NCBI GenBank assembly: GCA_022799035.1
Contig: JAAWNQ010000024.1
Span: 1 to 33,086, forward strand
DNA: 33,086 nucleotides
Direction: 5' to 3'
Source of the DNA: Oscillospiraceae bacterium
GTDB lineage: Bacteria; Bacillota; Clostridia; Oscillospirales; Oscillospiraceae
In this document: positions 6,830 to 13,701 of the stretch, piece after piece
How the letters are laid out: the number at the start of each line of letters is the position of its first letter
Numbering within the stretch: the stretch's first letter is position 1
The notes under the pieces: generated by a model
The model's input: only the letters and a program-made list of their open reading frames with translations
Database searches by the model: none
Told to the model about the DNA's origin: nothing
Made by a program: the position numbers and the translations under genes

Positions 6830-7723
6830 ATGCCCAACGGCATCCTCATCATAGACAAGCCCCAGGATTGGACCTCCATGGACGTCTGCGCCAAGCTCCG
6901 GGGCGTTTTCCATGAAAAGCGGATCGGCCACGGGGGGACCCTGGACCCTATGGCCACCGGGGTCCTCCCCGTCTTTATCGGCCGCGCCACCCGGGCCGTG
7001 GAGCTGGCCGCCGAATCCGATAAGGAATATATCGCAGGTATACAACTGGGCGTTATCGCCGATACCCAGGACGCCTGGGGCAATGTCCTGGAGCGCCGCC
7101 CCGTCCCCCCCGACGCCGGGGAGCGGCTCCGGGCCCTTCTCCCCCAATTCACCGGGGAGATCCAGCAGGTGCCCCCCATGTATTCCGCCGTCAAAATAAA
7201 CGGGAAAAAGCTCTACGAGCTGGCCCGAAAAGGCCAGGAGGTGGAGCGAAAACCCCGCCCCGTCACCATCCACACCCTGGATCTTTCCCCCTCCGTAGGG
7301 CGGGGGCTTGCCCCCGCCGCCCCCGATTCCTACTGCCTCCGTGTCCGCTGCTCCAAGGGGACCTACATACGCACCCTCTGCCACGACCTGGGCCAAGCCC
7401 TGGGCTGCGGCGCCGTCATGTCCTCCCTCTGCCGCGCCATGGCCGGAGGCTTCCCCCTGGCCCAGGCCCATCCCCTGGCGGAGGTCCTCTCCCACCCCGA
7501 CCCCGCCTCCCTTCTCCTCCCGGTGGACAGCCTCTTTTCAGGCTATCCCTCCCTCCACCTGAAGGCCCCGGGAGAGAAGAAGGTCCGTAATGGGGTCCCC
7601 CTTTCCACCCCCAAGCTGAAGGAGGGAACCTACCGCCTCTATGGCGAATCCGGGGACTTCCTGTCCCTGAGCCAATGTAAAGCCGGCAAACTAACCACCA
7701 TCAAAAGCTTCTACGAAGTATAA
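6830..7723 (+). CDS. truB: tRNA pseudouridine(55) synthase TruB
   Basis: TruB converts U55 of the tRNA T-loop to pseudouridine. The 297-residue protein starts at ATG 6830 after GGAGGTG (6817-6823). The catalytic motif HGGTLDPMATGVLP places the nucleophilic aspartate at D39; later motifs include QVPPMYSAVKINGKKLYELARKG and CSKGTYIRTLCHDLG. Residues 156-165 (VGRGLAPAAP) are encoded by a complete family-2 palindromic repeat, inserted where relatives have a variable beta-hairpin loop between TIHTLDL and the YCLRVRCSKGTYIR strand. The frame is kept, so the enzyme is probably active. The C-terminal PUA-like region is present. Confidence 0.96.
   Translation: MPNGILIIDKPQDWTSMDVCAKLRGVFHEKRIGHGGTLDPMATGVLPVFIGRATRAVELAAESDKEYIAGIQLGVIADTQDAWGNVLERRPVPPDAGERLRALLPQFTGEIQQVPPMYSAVKINGKKLYELARKGQEVERKPRPVTIHTLDLSPSVGRGLAPAAPDSYCLRVRCSKGTYIRTLCHDLGQALGCGAVMSSLCRAMAGGFPLAQAHPLAEVLSHPDPASLLLPVDSLFSGYPSLHLKAPGEKKVRNGVPLSTPKLKEGTYRLYGESGDFLSLSQCKAGKLTTIKSFYEV
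7295..7321 (+). repeat. Family-2 palindromic repeat lying inside truB
   Basis: GTAGGGCGGGGGCTTGCCCC followed by CGCCGCC, identical over this core to the intergenic copy at 8006-8032. It is read in frame as VGRGLAPAA within truB. The stem is GGCGGGGG/CCCCCGCC-like with a CTTG loop. Confidence 0.9.
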
Positions 7724-7753
7724 CCCTTCGCCCTTTCCCTTTTTTCCCTTCCC

Positions 7754-7783
7754 CCCGTGGGGCGCGACGCCCCCGGCGCGCCA
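7754..7783 (+). repeat. Family-1 palindromic repeat, copy A
   Basis: CCCGTGGGGCGCGACGCCCC then CGGCGCGCCA. The GGCGCG/CGCGCC arms are intact; the GGCATGGCACT tail of the longer copies is absent. Confidence 0.8.
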
Positions 7784-7805
7784 CCCCCTTCACTTTCCAC
7801 TTCCA

Positions 7806-7850
7806 CCCGTGGGGCGCGACGACCTCGGCGCGCCACCCAGGCATGGCACT
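7806..7850 (+). repeat. Family-1 palindromic repeat, copy B
   Basis: CCCGTGGGGCGCGACGACCT, then CGGCGCGCCACCCAGGCATG and GCACT. This is the long form, with the conserved tail following the hairpin. Confidence 0.8.
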
Positions 7851-7919
7851 TTCTTCCTACCCTCCTGTCGTATGGGACGGTTCCCCGCTTCACGAATCAC
7901 CCGCCCCTTGCCCTTTGCC

Positions 7920-7962
7920 CCCGTGGGGCGCGACGACCCGGCACACCGTCAGGTATGGCACT
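7920..7962 (+). repeat. Family-1 palindromic repeat, copy C (diverged)
   Basis: CCCGTGGGGCGCGACGACCC then GGCACACCGTCAGGTATGGC. The 3' arm reads CACACC instead of CGCGCC, so the hairpin is weakened, while the GGTATGGCACT tail remains. Confidence 0.75.
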
Positions 7963-8005
7963 CCCCCCTGCGGGTAAACCCGTCCGCCCCTTGACCCTGC
8001 CCCTT

Positions 8006-8032
8006 GTAGGGCGGGGGCTTGCCCCCGCCGCC
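8006..8032 (+). repeat. Family-2 palindromic repeat
   Basis: GTAGGGCGGGGGCTTGCCCC then CGCCGCC, the same sequence as the copy inside truB. Confidence 0.85.
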
Positions 8033-8078
8033 CCACCACCTTCTCTTTTCATTTTTCATTTTTAACTTTTCCCTTCCC

Positions 8079-8122
8079 CCCGTGGGGCACGACGACCCCG
8101 GCGCGCCATCCCGGCGTGGCCT
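8079..8122 (+). repeat. Family-1 palindromic repeat, copy D
   Basis: CCCGTGGGGCACGACGACCC, then CGGCGCGCCATCCCGGCGTG and GCCT. One 5' arm base is changed (GGCACG), with the tail present. Confidence 0.8.
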
Positions 8123-8228
8123 CACCCTTCCGCCAAAGCCCCCATTCCAATAACGCCCCCCAGCGGCGGCTCGCTGGCGCTCGCTGGTGAACGCCTCACA
8201 TAGATATACTGGCAAGGAGTTTCCCATT

Positions 8229-9131
8229 ATGGACACTGTAAACCGCGTCATCGCCCTCGGCTTCTTCGACGGCGTTCACCTGGGCCACGGCGCCCTCCTC
8301 TCCCGCTGCGCTCAGCGGGCCAGGGAGCTGAACGCCGTCCCCGCCGCCTTCACCTTCGACCTCCACCCCTCCGCCCTCATCCCGGGCAAGGAGCCGGTCC
8401 CCCTCCTCTCCACCCCCGCCGACCGGGCGGGGCTCATGGAGCGGCTTTACGGCATCCGGGAGGTCCTCATCGCCCACTACGACCAGGCCATGATGACCAC
8501 CCCCTGGCGGCAGTTTATCACCGACTACCTTCTCCGGGACCACGCCGCCGTCCATCTGGTGGTGGGCCACGACTTCCACTTTGGCTATAAGGGGGAGGGG
8601 GATCCCCAGAAGCTCCAGGCCCTCTGCCGAGAGCTGGGCGTCGGCTGTGATGTGATCCCCAAGGTGGAGCTGGAGGGGATCACCATCTCCTCCACCTACA
8701 TCCGCTCCCTCCTTTCCAAGGGGGACATGGACCGGGCCGCCCAGTTCCTGGGCCACCCCTACGTCCTCACCGATACCGTCTCCCACGGCAAAAAGCTGGG
8801 CTCCACCCTGGGCTTTCCCACCGTGAACCTCCACTTTGCCCCCGGCCTCCTCATCCCCGCCCACGGGGTCTACGCCTGCAAAGCGGTCTTTGAAAATGGG
8901 GACAGCCGCCTGGCCGTGACCAACATCGGTATCCGCCCCACCGTTCAGGACGGGGACTGGGTCACTGCCGAGGGCTTCCTCCTGGACTTCGACGGGGACC
9001 TGTACGGCCGGAAGGTCCGCATGGAATTCTTCCACTATCTCCGCCCCGAGCAAAAATTCCCCTCCCTGGAAGCCCTTCGCAGCGAGGTCATGCGCAACGT
9101 CCAGCAGACCCGGGCCTACTTCGCCCCCTGA
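8229..9131 (+). CDS. ribF: Bifunctional riboflavin kinase/FAD synthetase
   Basis: RibF phosphorylates riboflavin to FMN and adenylylates FMN to FAD. The 300-residue protein has an N-terminal nucleotidyltransferase domain with GFFDGVHLGH (the HxGH ATP site), VVGHDFHFGYKGEG and ISSTYIRSLLSKGD, then the riboflavin-kinase domain with LGSTLGFPTVNL (the PTxN motif) and NIGIRPTV. Start: ATG 8229 lies 9 nt after AAGGAG (8214-8219); the upstream in-frame ATG at 8187 has no site. Length is typical (about 310). It is the last gene of the translation cluster in the usual order after truB. Confidence 0.96.
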   Translation: MDTVNRVIALGFFDGVHLGHGALLSRCAQRARELNAVPAAFTFDLHPSALIPGKEPVPLLSTPADRAGLMERLYGIREVLIAHYDQAMMTTPWRQFITDYLLRDHAAVHLVVGHDFHFGYKGEGDPQKLQALCRELGVGCDVIPKVELEGITISSTYIRSLLSKGDMDRAAQFLGHPYVLTDTVSHGKKLGSTLGFPTVNLHFAPGLLIPAHGVYACKAVFENGDSRLAVTNIGIRPTVQDGDWVTAEGFLLDFDGDLYGRKVRMEFFHYLRPEQKFPSLEALRSEVMRNVQQTRAYFAP

Positions 9132-9209
9132 TCCCTCTTTTCTCCTCCCTAAGGGACCGCCTCCCTCCTCTCCCCTTCCATCTCTATTTTCATTCACCGG
9201 AGGTTTCCC

Positions 9210-10481
9210 ATGCCCACCAAACTTGAGAAAAACTCCTTCCAGCGCCGGCTCTACCCCCTGGCCCTGGGCTTCTGCGCCCTTCTGACCCTCCTGGCCCTTC
9301 TGCTGGACTCCCCCGCCCGGATCTGGACGGGCCTGGGGACCATCCTCACCTCCCAGAGCGTCCTCATCACCGATTACATCGCCCTGGCCGGGCCGGGGGC
9401 GGCCCTTCTCAACTCCGTCCTGGTGGTCCTGTCCTCCCTGCTGGTCCTCCGGCTGTCCAAAGCCCCCCTCAACGGCTCCACCCTCTCCACCCTGGGACTG
9501 ATGGCGGGCTTCTCCCTTTTTGGAAAGAATTTTTTCAATATCTGGCCCATTCTTTTGGGCTCCTTTCTCTCCGCCAAGGCCCGGCATGTCCCCTTCTCCT
9601 CCTGCGCCAACGCCGGTCTCATGGCCTCCACCCTGGGGCCTCTGGTCAGCTTTGTCTGCTTCTCCCAGAGCCATCCCTACCACCCGGTCCTGGGTCTGCT
9701 CCTCGGCGTCCTCATCGGCTTTGTGGTCCCTCCCCTGTCCCTGGGAGCCTTCCAAATGCAGAGGGGGATGAACCTCTATAACATCGGCTTCACCTGCGGC
9801 CTCACCGCCATGGTCCTCATGCCCGTCCTCCATGCCTCAGGCATTGACCCGGTCCCCATCTCGATCTGGTCCCCGGAGTACACCCGCCCCCTGGGGATCT
9901 TCGTGTCAGGGCTGTGTCTTCTCTGCTTGGCGGCGGGCTTTTTCTTCTCCGGCAAGCCCTCCCGGCAGGTCTGGACCGCCTTTCGATCCCTCTTGAAAAG
10001 CTCGGGTCAGGCCCCCTGCGACTTTCTGGCCTCCTACGGCGGCGGGGCGGTGCTGGTGAATATGGGGCTTAACGGCCTTCTGTGCCTGGGGTATCTCCTC
10101 CTCATCGGTGGGGATATCAGCGGCCCCACCCTGGGGTGTATCCTTACGGTCATGGGCTTTTCCGCCGCCGGAAAGCATCCCCGGAACATCCTGCCCATCA
10201 TGGCGGGGGTGGCTTTGGGGGGTGCCACCATGGGGTGGAATGTGACCGACCCGGCCTCCCAGATGGCGGCCCTGTTCGGCACCACCCTGGCCCCCATCCC
10301 CGGATGCTTCGGCGTTCCCGCGGGGATCCTGGCCGGGTTCCTCCACGGCTCGGTGGTCCTGCGGACCGGCGGGGTGGTGGGAGGCGTGAACCTCTACAAC
10401 AACGGCTTTGCCGGAGGGCTGGTGGCCCTGTTCCTCACCCCCATCCTCTCCGCCTTTCTCTCCCCCAAAAAGGATCCCTGA
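9210..10481 (+). CDS. DUF1576 polytopic membrane protein with internal duplication
   Basis: A 423-residue, very hydrophobic protein with about 10-12 predicted membrane segments, recognised as the DUF1576 family found in Firmicutes; function unknown. The sequence is a direct tandem duplication of about 210 residues: D55YIALAGPGAALLNS matches D271FLASYGGGAVLVNM, G105KNFFNIWPI matches G321KHPRNILPI, and G186MNLYNIGFTCGL matches G392VNLYNNGFAGGL. Two-fold repeats are typical of transporters and channels, so a transport role is plausible. ATG 9210 follows CCGGAGG by 7 nt. It is 78 bp behind ribF and shares the terminator at 10514. Confidence 0.85.
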   Translation: MPTKLEKNSFQRRLYPLALGFCALLTLLALLLDSPARIWTGLGTILTSQSVLITDYIALAGPGAALLNSVLVVLSSLLVLRLSKAPLNGSTLSTLGLMAGFSLFGKNFFNIWPILLGSFLSAKARHVPFSSCANAGLMASTLGPLVSFVCFSQSHPYHPVLGLLLGVLIGFVVPPLSLGAFQMQRGMNLYNIGFTCGLTAMVLMPVLHASGIDPVPISIWSPEYTRPLGIFVSGLCLLCLAAGFFFSGKPSRQVWTAFRSLLKSSGQAPCDFLASYGGGAVLVNMGLNGLLCLGYLLLIGGDISGPTLGCILTVMGFSAAGKHPRNILPIMAGVALGGATMGWNVTDPASQMAALFGTTLAPIPGCFGVPAGILAGFLHGSVVLRTGGVVGGVNLYNNGFAGGLVALFLTPILSAFLSPKKDP

Positions 10482-10513
10482 CCTCTCCCCGGGGTCCTCA
10501 AAAACAGCAAAAA

Positions 10514-10550
10514 AAGGAAACGGCTCATTTTAAGCCGTTTCCTTCTTTTT
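10514..10550. terminator. Bidirectional terminator between the DUF1576 gene and the ABC operon
   Basis: AAGGAAACGGCT (10514-10525) pairs perfectly with AGCCGTTTCCTT (10533-10544); CTTTTT follows on the plus strand, and an A-run precedes it that gives a U-run on the minus strand. It lies just 6 bp beyond the end of the converging ATPase gene. Confidence 0.93.
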
Positions 10551-10555
10551 ACTGG

Positions 10556-11119
10556 TTACAAACCGGTAGCAATAGTTACAATTCGGTTACATTTTTCTCC
10601 CAGGACTGGAGAATGGCCGGTGAGCAAAATGGGCTTGCCCAAATTTCGCAGCCGATCCAAAATTCGGAGGGAACAGTCCAGATCCACCCCGGAAAAAGGT
10701 TCGTCCAGCAAATAGATATCCCCCTCCACCGCCAAGGCCCGGGCCAGGGCCACCCGGCGGGCCATGCCCCCGGAGAGCTCCCGGGGCCGCTTGTCCAGGG
10801 AATCGGACAGCTCCACCAGCTCCAGCCACCTCTCCTCCGTCCCCCAGAGGGACTGGGGCAGAACGGCCCGCACCTGTTCCCGGACCCTGCGGCCGGGAAA
10901 GAGCCGGTCCTCCTGAAAAAGGATCACCGGTCTGCCCGGAAGGGAGACCACCCCCTCATCCGACTTCAAAAGTCCCGCCAGCACCCGCAGGAGCGTGGTT
11001 TTCCCCTCCCCCGAGGGGCCGGAGAGGTAGGTGATCCCCTCCGGGGGTATGGTTAACATAAGATTATCAAGGACCTTTCTCCCCTCAAAGGAGACGGTCA
11101 CATTCTCCACCCGGATCAT
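10556..11119 (-). CDS. ABC transporter ATP-binding protein (NitT/TauT type, short)
   Basis: The ATPase of a three-gene importer. Motifs: Walker A GPSGEGKTT, Q-loop LFQEDRLFPGR, signature LSGGMARRVALARAL, Walker B IYLLDEPFSGVD and switch histidine LLTGHSP. LFQEDRL is typical of the TauB/SsuB/ThiZ group. At 187 residues it is shorter than the usual 230-250 and ends soon after the H-loop, lacking the C-terminal extension. ATG 11119 overlaps the permease stop (ATGA) after a GGAGGAGAGG site. The frame stays open far upstream, but that stretch is the permease gene read in another frame. Confidence 0.93.
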   Translation of the reverse strand: MIRVENVTVSFEGRKVLDNLMLTIPPEGITYLSGPSGEGKTTLLRVLAGLLKSDEGVVSLPGRPVILFQEDRLFPGRRVREQVRAVLPQSLWGTEERWLELVELSDSLDKRPRELSGGMARRVALARALAVEGDIYLLDEPFSGVDLDCSLRILDRLRNLGKPILLTGHSPVLGEKCNRIVTIATGL

Positions 11120-11868
11120 TCCTCTCCTCCTCTCCAGCGGACAAGGATTTGACGAAGTATCCACTCTGTCACAATATTTAGCAGGATAATGGCCCCAGTC
11201 CAGGCGAAAAGCCCGGGGGCGTCCAGATAGGCCTTGGAGATCTGGAGCCCGGTTCCAATGGCCCATTTCGGTTGACATAATACTTCCGCCGCCACCCCGG
11301 ATTTCCAACTGAGGCCCAGGGCGGTCTCCCACCCGGCGGAGAGGGCCGGAAGGGCCGCGGGGAGATAGACATACCTGATCCGCCGCCAGGGGGAGAGGCC
11401 GTAGGCCCCCGCCAGCTCCAAAAGCTGTGGATCGGCGGCGGCGATCCCCTGCCGGGCGGAGCGCCAGGCCACGGGAAGGGCCATAAGGGCGGAGACCGCC
11501 ACAGGCACCTGACCGGTGGGAAGCCAGAAGTAGAGGATCAGGATGAAGGAGACCACCGGCACCGTCCGCACCGCCCGGAGGGCGGGGGTGAGGATGGGCT
11601 CCCACCAGGGGAGGGCGGCGGCCAGGACGCCCAGGCCGGTACCCAGCCCAGCCCCCAAAAGGAAGCCCAGAAGGGTCCGGCCCAGACTCCACAGGAGGGA
11701 GCGCCAGAATTCCCCTGTTCCCGCCAGCTCCAGAAAGGCCCGGGCCGCCGCCAGAGGGCCGGGGAGGAGAAGCTCCCTCCCCACCAGGGCGGCGCAAAGG
11801 GTCCACACTCCCAGCCAGAACAGGAGGGGGAGGAGGTATTTTTTTGGGTTGAGAGGTGGGCTTTTCAT
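11116..11868 (-). CDS. ABC transporter permease (NitT/TauT, BPD_transp_1)
   Basis: A 250-residue integral membrane permease with about six helices. It carries the EAA-loop region QLLELAGAYGLSPWRRIRYV followed by LPAALPALSAG, typical of SsuC/TauC-type permeases that import organic anions, sulfonates or thiamine precursors. The start (11868) follows a GGAGG site. It is ATGA-coupled to the downstream ATPase gene and 126 bp after the binding-protein gene. One permease gene implies a homodimeric channel. Confidence 0.93.
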   Translation of the reverse strand: MKSPPLNPKKYLLPLLFWLGVWTLCAALVGRELLLPGPLAAARAFLELAGTGEFWRSLLWSLGRTLLGFLLGAGLGTGLGVLAAALPWWEPILTPALRAVRTVPVVSFILILYFWLPTGQVPVAVSALMALPVAWRSARQGIAAADPQLLELAGAYGLSPWRRIRYVYLPAALPALSAGWETALGLSWKSGVAAEVLCQPKWAIGTGLQISKAYLDAPGLFAWTGAIILLNIVTEWILRQILVRWRGGEE

Positions 11869-11908
11869 TTTTGAGATCCTCCCTCTCCGTTCAGAATAAG
11901 GCGTAGCG

Positions 11909-11926
11909 TCAAGGCCGGGGCCTTGA
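11909..11926. repeat. Perfect palindrome between binding-protein and permease genes
   Basis: TCAAGGCC-gg-GGCCTTGA, 8-bp perfect arms in the 126-bp intergenic gap. As RNA on the minus strand it would form a stem after the binding-protein stop without a U-run. Such stems often protect the 3' end of the binding-protein message and set its excess over permease and ATPase; that role is inference. Confidence 0.45.
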
Positions 11927-11994
11927 TGGGATCAGGGAAAACCCCAGGCGGTCCCATGGCAGGCCATCCCGGAGGTTTTGGGGCCCCCGGCTTT

Positions 11995-13047
11995 TTAAGA
12001 CAGGCCGTAATAGAAGGCTCCGTCGGGGATGGAACCGCCGATGGAGGCGGGGTCGGCCTGGAACAGGACCTGATAATAGCCCTGGATGCCGTCCAGCATG
12101 TCCCGGCCGGTGACAAAGCAGAGGTTGGCGTCGGGGATGGCCTGCTGGGCCACAGCGGCCTTGGGAACGATCTCCCACTTCTCCGCCAGGGCGGCGGCCT
12201 CGGTGAGATTGCCGGGGTCGGACATGTAGGAGATGGAGGCCTCATATTGCTCCAGGAAGGTCTCCACCTCCTGGGGATATTCCTCAATGAAGGCGGTTCG
12301 GGCCACCAGACAGCCCATGGTGAGGACGCCGGAGGCTCCGGAGTCCTCCCACTCCTGGGTCAGGTCCAGGACGGAGCGGAAGCCGTCCTTCTTCATCAGC
12401 AGGCCGGCGGCGGCGGGGACGGGGAGCATACATACCGATCCCTCCTCCCCCTCTGCCATAAGGGCGGTGACCTCGTCGGTAGTCCCGTACCAGCGGAGGT
12501 CCACATCGGCCTTGGGATCCAGGCCGTTCTGCTCCAGCAGGTAATTCAGCACGAACTCCGGGTTGGCCCCCTGGCCGTAGGCGTGGATGGTCTTGCCCCG
12601 GAGGTCGGCCATGGTGTGGATGGAGTCCCCCCGCTCCAGGATATAGAGGACCCCGTAGGTGTTGAGGGCCAGGAGCCGGATGCCCCCGTCCAGCTTGTGG
12701 TAGAGGGTAGAGGCCAGGTTGGTGGGCAGGGCGGCGATATCCACCTCCCCCTTGGTGAGGGCGGCCACCGCCTGGGTGGGGTCGGCGTAGGTCTCAAAGG
12801 AGTAGGGATATTCCGGGTTTTCTCCCCCGGCGCTGTCCTCCATCAGCTTGGCCGCTCCCAGGCCGGTGGGACCCTTGAGCATGGCCACCCGGGTGTGGAA
12901 AAAGTCGGTGGGGGCCGGGGTGGCGGAGAGAGTGGGGAGGGCCGAGGGGGTGGGATCCGGGACGGCGGTGGGGGCGGGGGTCTTGGGGGCGCAGGCGCTG
13001 AGAAGGGCCGCGGCCAGGAGCAGGGGCAGTATCTTATTCCATTTCAT
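11995..13047 (-). CDS. ABC transporter substrate-binding lipoprotein (NMT1/SsuA-like)
   Basis: A 350-residue secreted lipoprotein. The signal peptide has a hydrophobic core and lipobox LLSAC with the lipidated cysteine at C19, followed by a Pro/Thr/Ala-rich linker to about residue 48. The mature domain has PTGLGAAKLMED, TKGEVDIAALPTNLAS and the GKTIHAYGQGANPEFVLNYL hinge segment, matching binding proteins of NitT/TauT importers. Substrate is not readable; related proteins bind sulfonates, nitrate, thiamine or riboflavin precursors. ATG 13047 follows AAAGGAAG, and a near-consensus promoter lies about 35 bp upstream. It is first in the operon, as usual. Confidence 0.9.
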   Translation of the reverse strand: MKWNKILPLLLAAALLSACAPKTPAPTAVPDPTPSALPTLSATPAPTDFFHTRVAMLKGPTGLGAAKLMEDSAGGENPEYPYSFETYADPTQAVAALTKGEVDIAALPTNLASTLYHKLDGGIRLLALNTYGVLYILERGDSIHTMADLRGKTIHAYGQGANPEFVLNYLLEQNGLDPKADVDLRWYGTTDEVTALMAEGEEGSVCMLPVPAAAGLLMKKDGFRSVLDLTQEWEDSGASGVLTMGCLVARTAFIEEYPQEVETFLEQYEASISYMSDPGNLTEAAALAEKWEIVPKAAVAQQAIPDANLCFVTGRDMLDGIQGYYQVLFQADPASIGGSIPDGAFYYGLS

Positions 13048-13081
13048 GGATAGGCTTCCTTTCTATTTAGGGATCGTGTTC

Positions 13082-13110
13082 AGTCTACCGTTTGGAGGGG
13101 GGATTGTCAA
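13082..13110 (-). promoter_or_regulatory. Sigma-A promoter of the ABC importer operon
   Basis: On the minus strand, TTGACA (complement of 13105-13110), 17-bp spacer, TAGACT (complement of 13082-13087). The predicted start is about 28 nt before the binding-protein ATG, leaving no room for a riboswitch. Confidence 0.82.
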
Positions 13111-13254
13111 GGACGTTGGGGGAAAAAGTGGAGGGAGAGAGATGGAGGGAAAAAAATTTGGCGGAGGAGACGGGGGGGTCTTATTGAGGGCCGGGATACC
13201 TGGGGCATTTTTTGGGGGGACGGCATAGGATGGGGTACGAAAGGAGGTCTTTTT

Positions 13255-13569
13255 ATGGCAAGACGTATGAACAGCCGTACATACCGGCCCGCCGCGGTGG
13301 CCGCCGCTCACTCCCGGGTCATGGCCGCCCGCCAGGAGCTGTTGAGCGCCGAGGAGGAGCCGATGCACCGATACGCCCATCCCATCCCCCGCTCCGGCTC
13401 CGGCGTGACCCAGACCGCCCCCCTTCCCACCTGCGGTCCGGAGGGGGATCCGGCGGCGATGACCCAGATCCTGGAGCAGCTCTCCTGCCAGAGCCAGCTT
13501 TTGGTGGATCTGCTGGGGGCGGTGAACTCCCTCACCGCCGCGGTGCTGTGCCAAAACGGCAGAAGCTGA
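13255..13569 (+). CDS. Small hypothetical protein (104 aa)
   Basis: Not a family I recognise. The N-terminus is basic and Arg/Ala-rich (MARRMNSRTYRPAAVAAAHS), the middle is Pro/Gly/Ser-rich and probably disordered, and the C-terminus is an amphipathic leucine-rich helix (ILEQLSCQSQLLVDLLGAV) of the kind that mediates self-association or coiled-coil contacts. ATG 13255 follows a perfect AAAGGAGG by 7 nt, so translation is likely. There is no signal peptide or membrane segment. It is followed by a strong terminator and is not clearly co-transcribed with the LCP gene. Confidence 0.75.
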   Translation: MARRMNSRTYRPAAVAAAHSRVMAARQELLSAEEEPMHRYAHPIPRSGSGVTQTAPLPTCGPEGDPAAMTQILEQLSCQSQLLVDLLGAVNSLTAAVLCQNGRS

Positions 13570-13597
13570 CTTTTTTCTTATTTTTCTCCCAAGGGTC

Positions 13598-13667
13598 TTG
13601 CGCCCCCGGAAAAATAAAAGTATAATAACCACCGTTGGTAAAATCCAGCGGTGGTTATTGTATTTTT
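13598..13667 (+). promoter_or_regulatory. LCP-gene promoter overlapping an intrinsic terminator
   Basis: TTGCGC (13598-13603), 17-bp spacer, TATAAT (13621-13626). Starting inside the -10 is a terminator hairpin: AATAACCACCGTTGG (13624-13638) pairs with CCAGCGGTGGTTATT (13645-13659) with one T-G pair, followed by GTATTTTT. Upstream transcripts stop here. Transcripts starting at about 13633 lose the outer 5' arm, so the new RNA begins with a shortened, weaker stem. Confidence 0.8.
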
Positions 13668-13701
13668 GGGGCATACTTGCCTGTGGAAAGGAGGGGTGGC
13701 C

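Larger units (their letters stand above)
7724..8228. other. 505-bp repeat-filled gap between truB and ribF
   Basis: No gene is supported; short ORFs here are translations of repeats. The gap holds four copies of the family-1 repeat (7754, 7806, 7920, 8079), one family-2 repeat (8006) and an A/T-rich CATTTTTCATTTTTAACTTTT tract (8050-8070) resembling the end of the 14797-14909 element. The last 70 bp contain a TCGCTGG direct repeat (8171-8177, 8181-8187) and the ribF ribosome binding site AAGGAG (8214-8219). Confidence 0.8.

Noticed and set aside
7754-8122. Repeat cluster as a CRISPR array
   Set aside because: Repeats are self-complementary and of unequal length, spacers are irregular and themselves partly repetitive, and no cas gene is present.
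8196-9833. A 545-codon minus-strand frame over ribF and the DUF1576 gene
   Set aside because: Composition is Gly/Glu/Asp-rich low complexity, it spans two well-supported genes on the other strand, and it has no start signal.
11120-11806. An apparent N-terminal extension of the ABC ATPase
   Set aside because: It is the permease gene read in a different frame; the ATPase has its own ATG and GGAGG at 11119 in an ATGA overlap.
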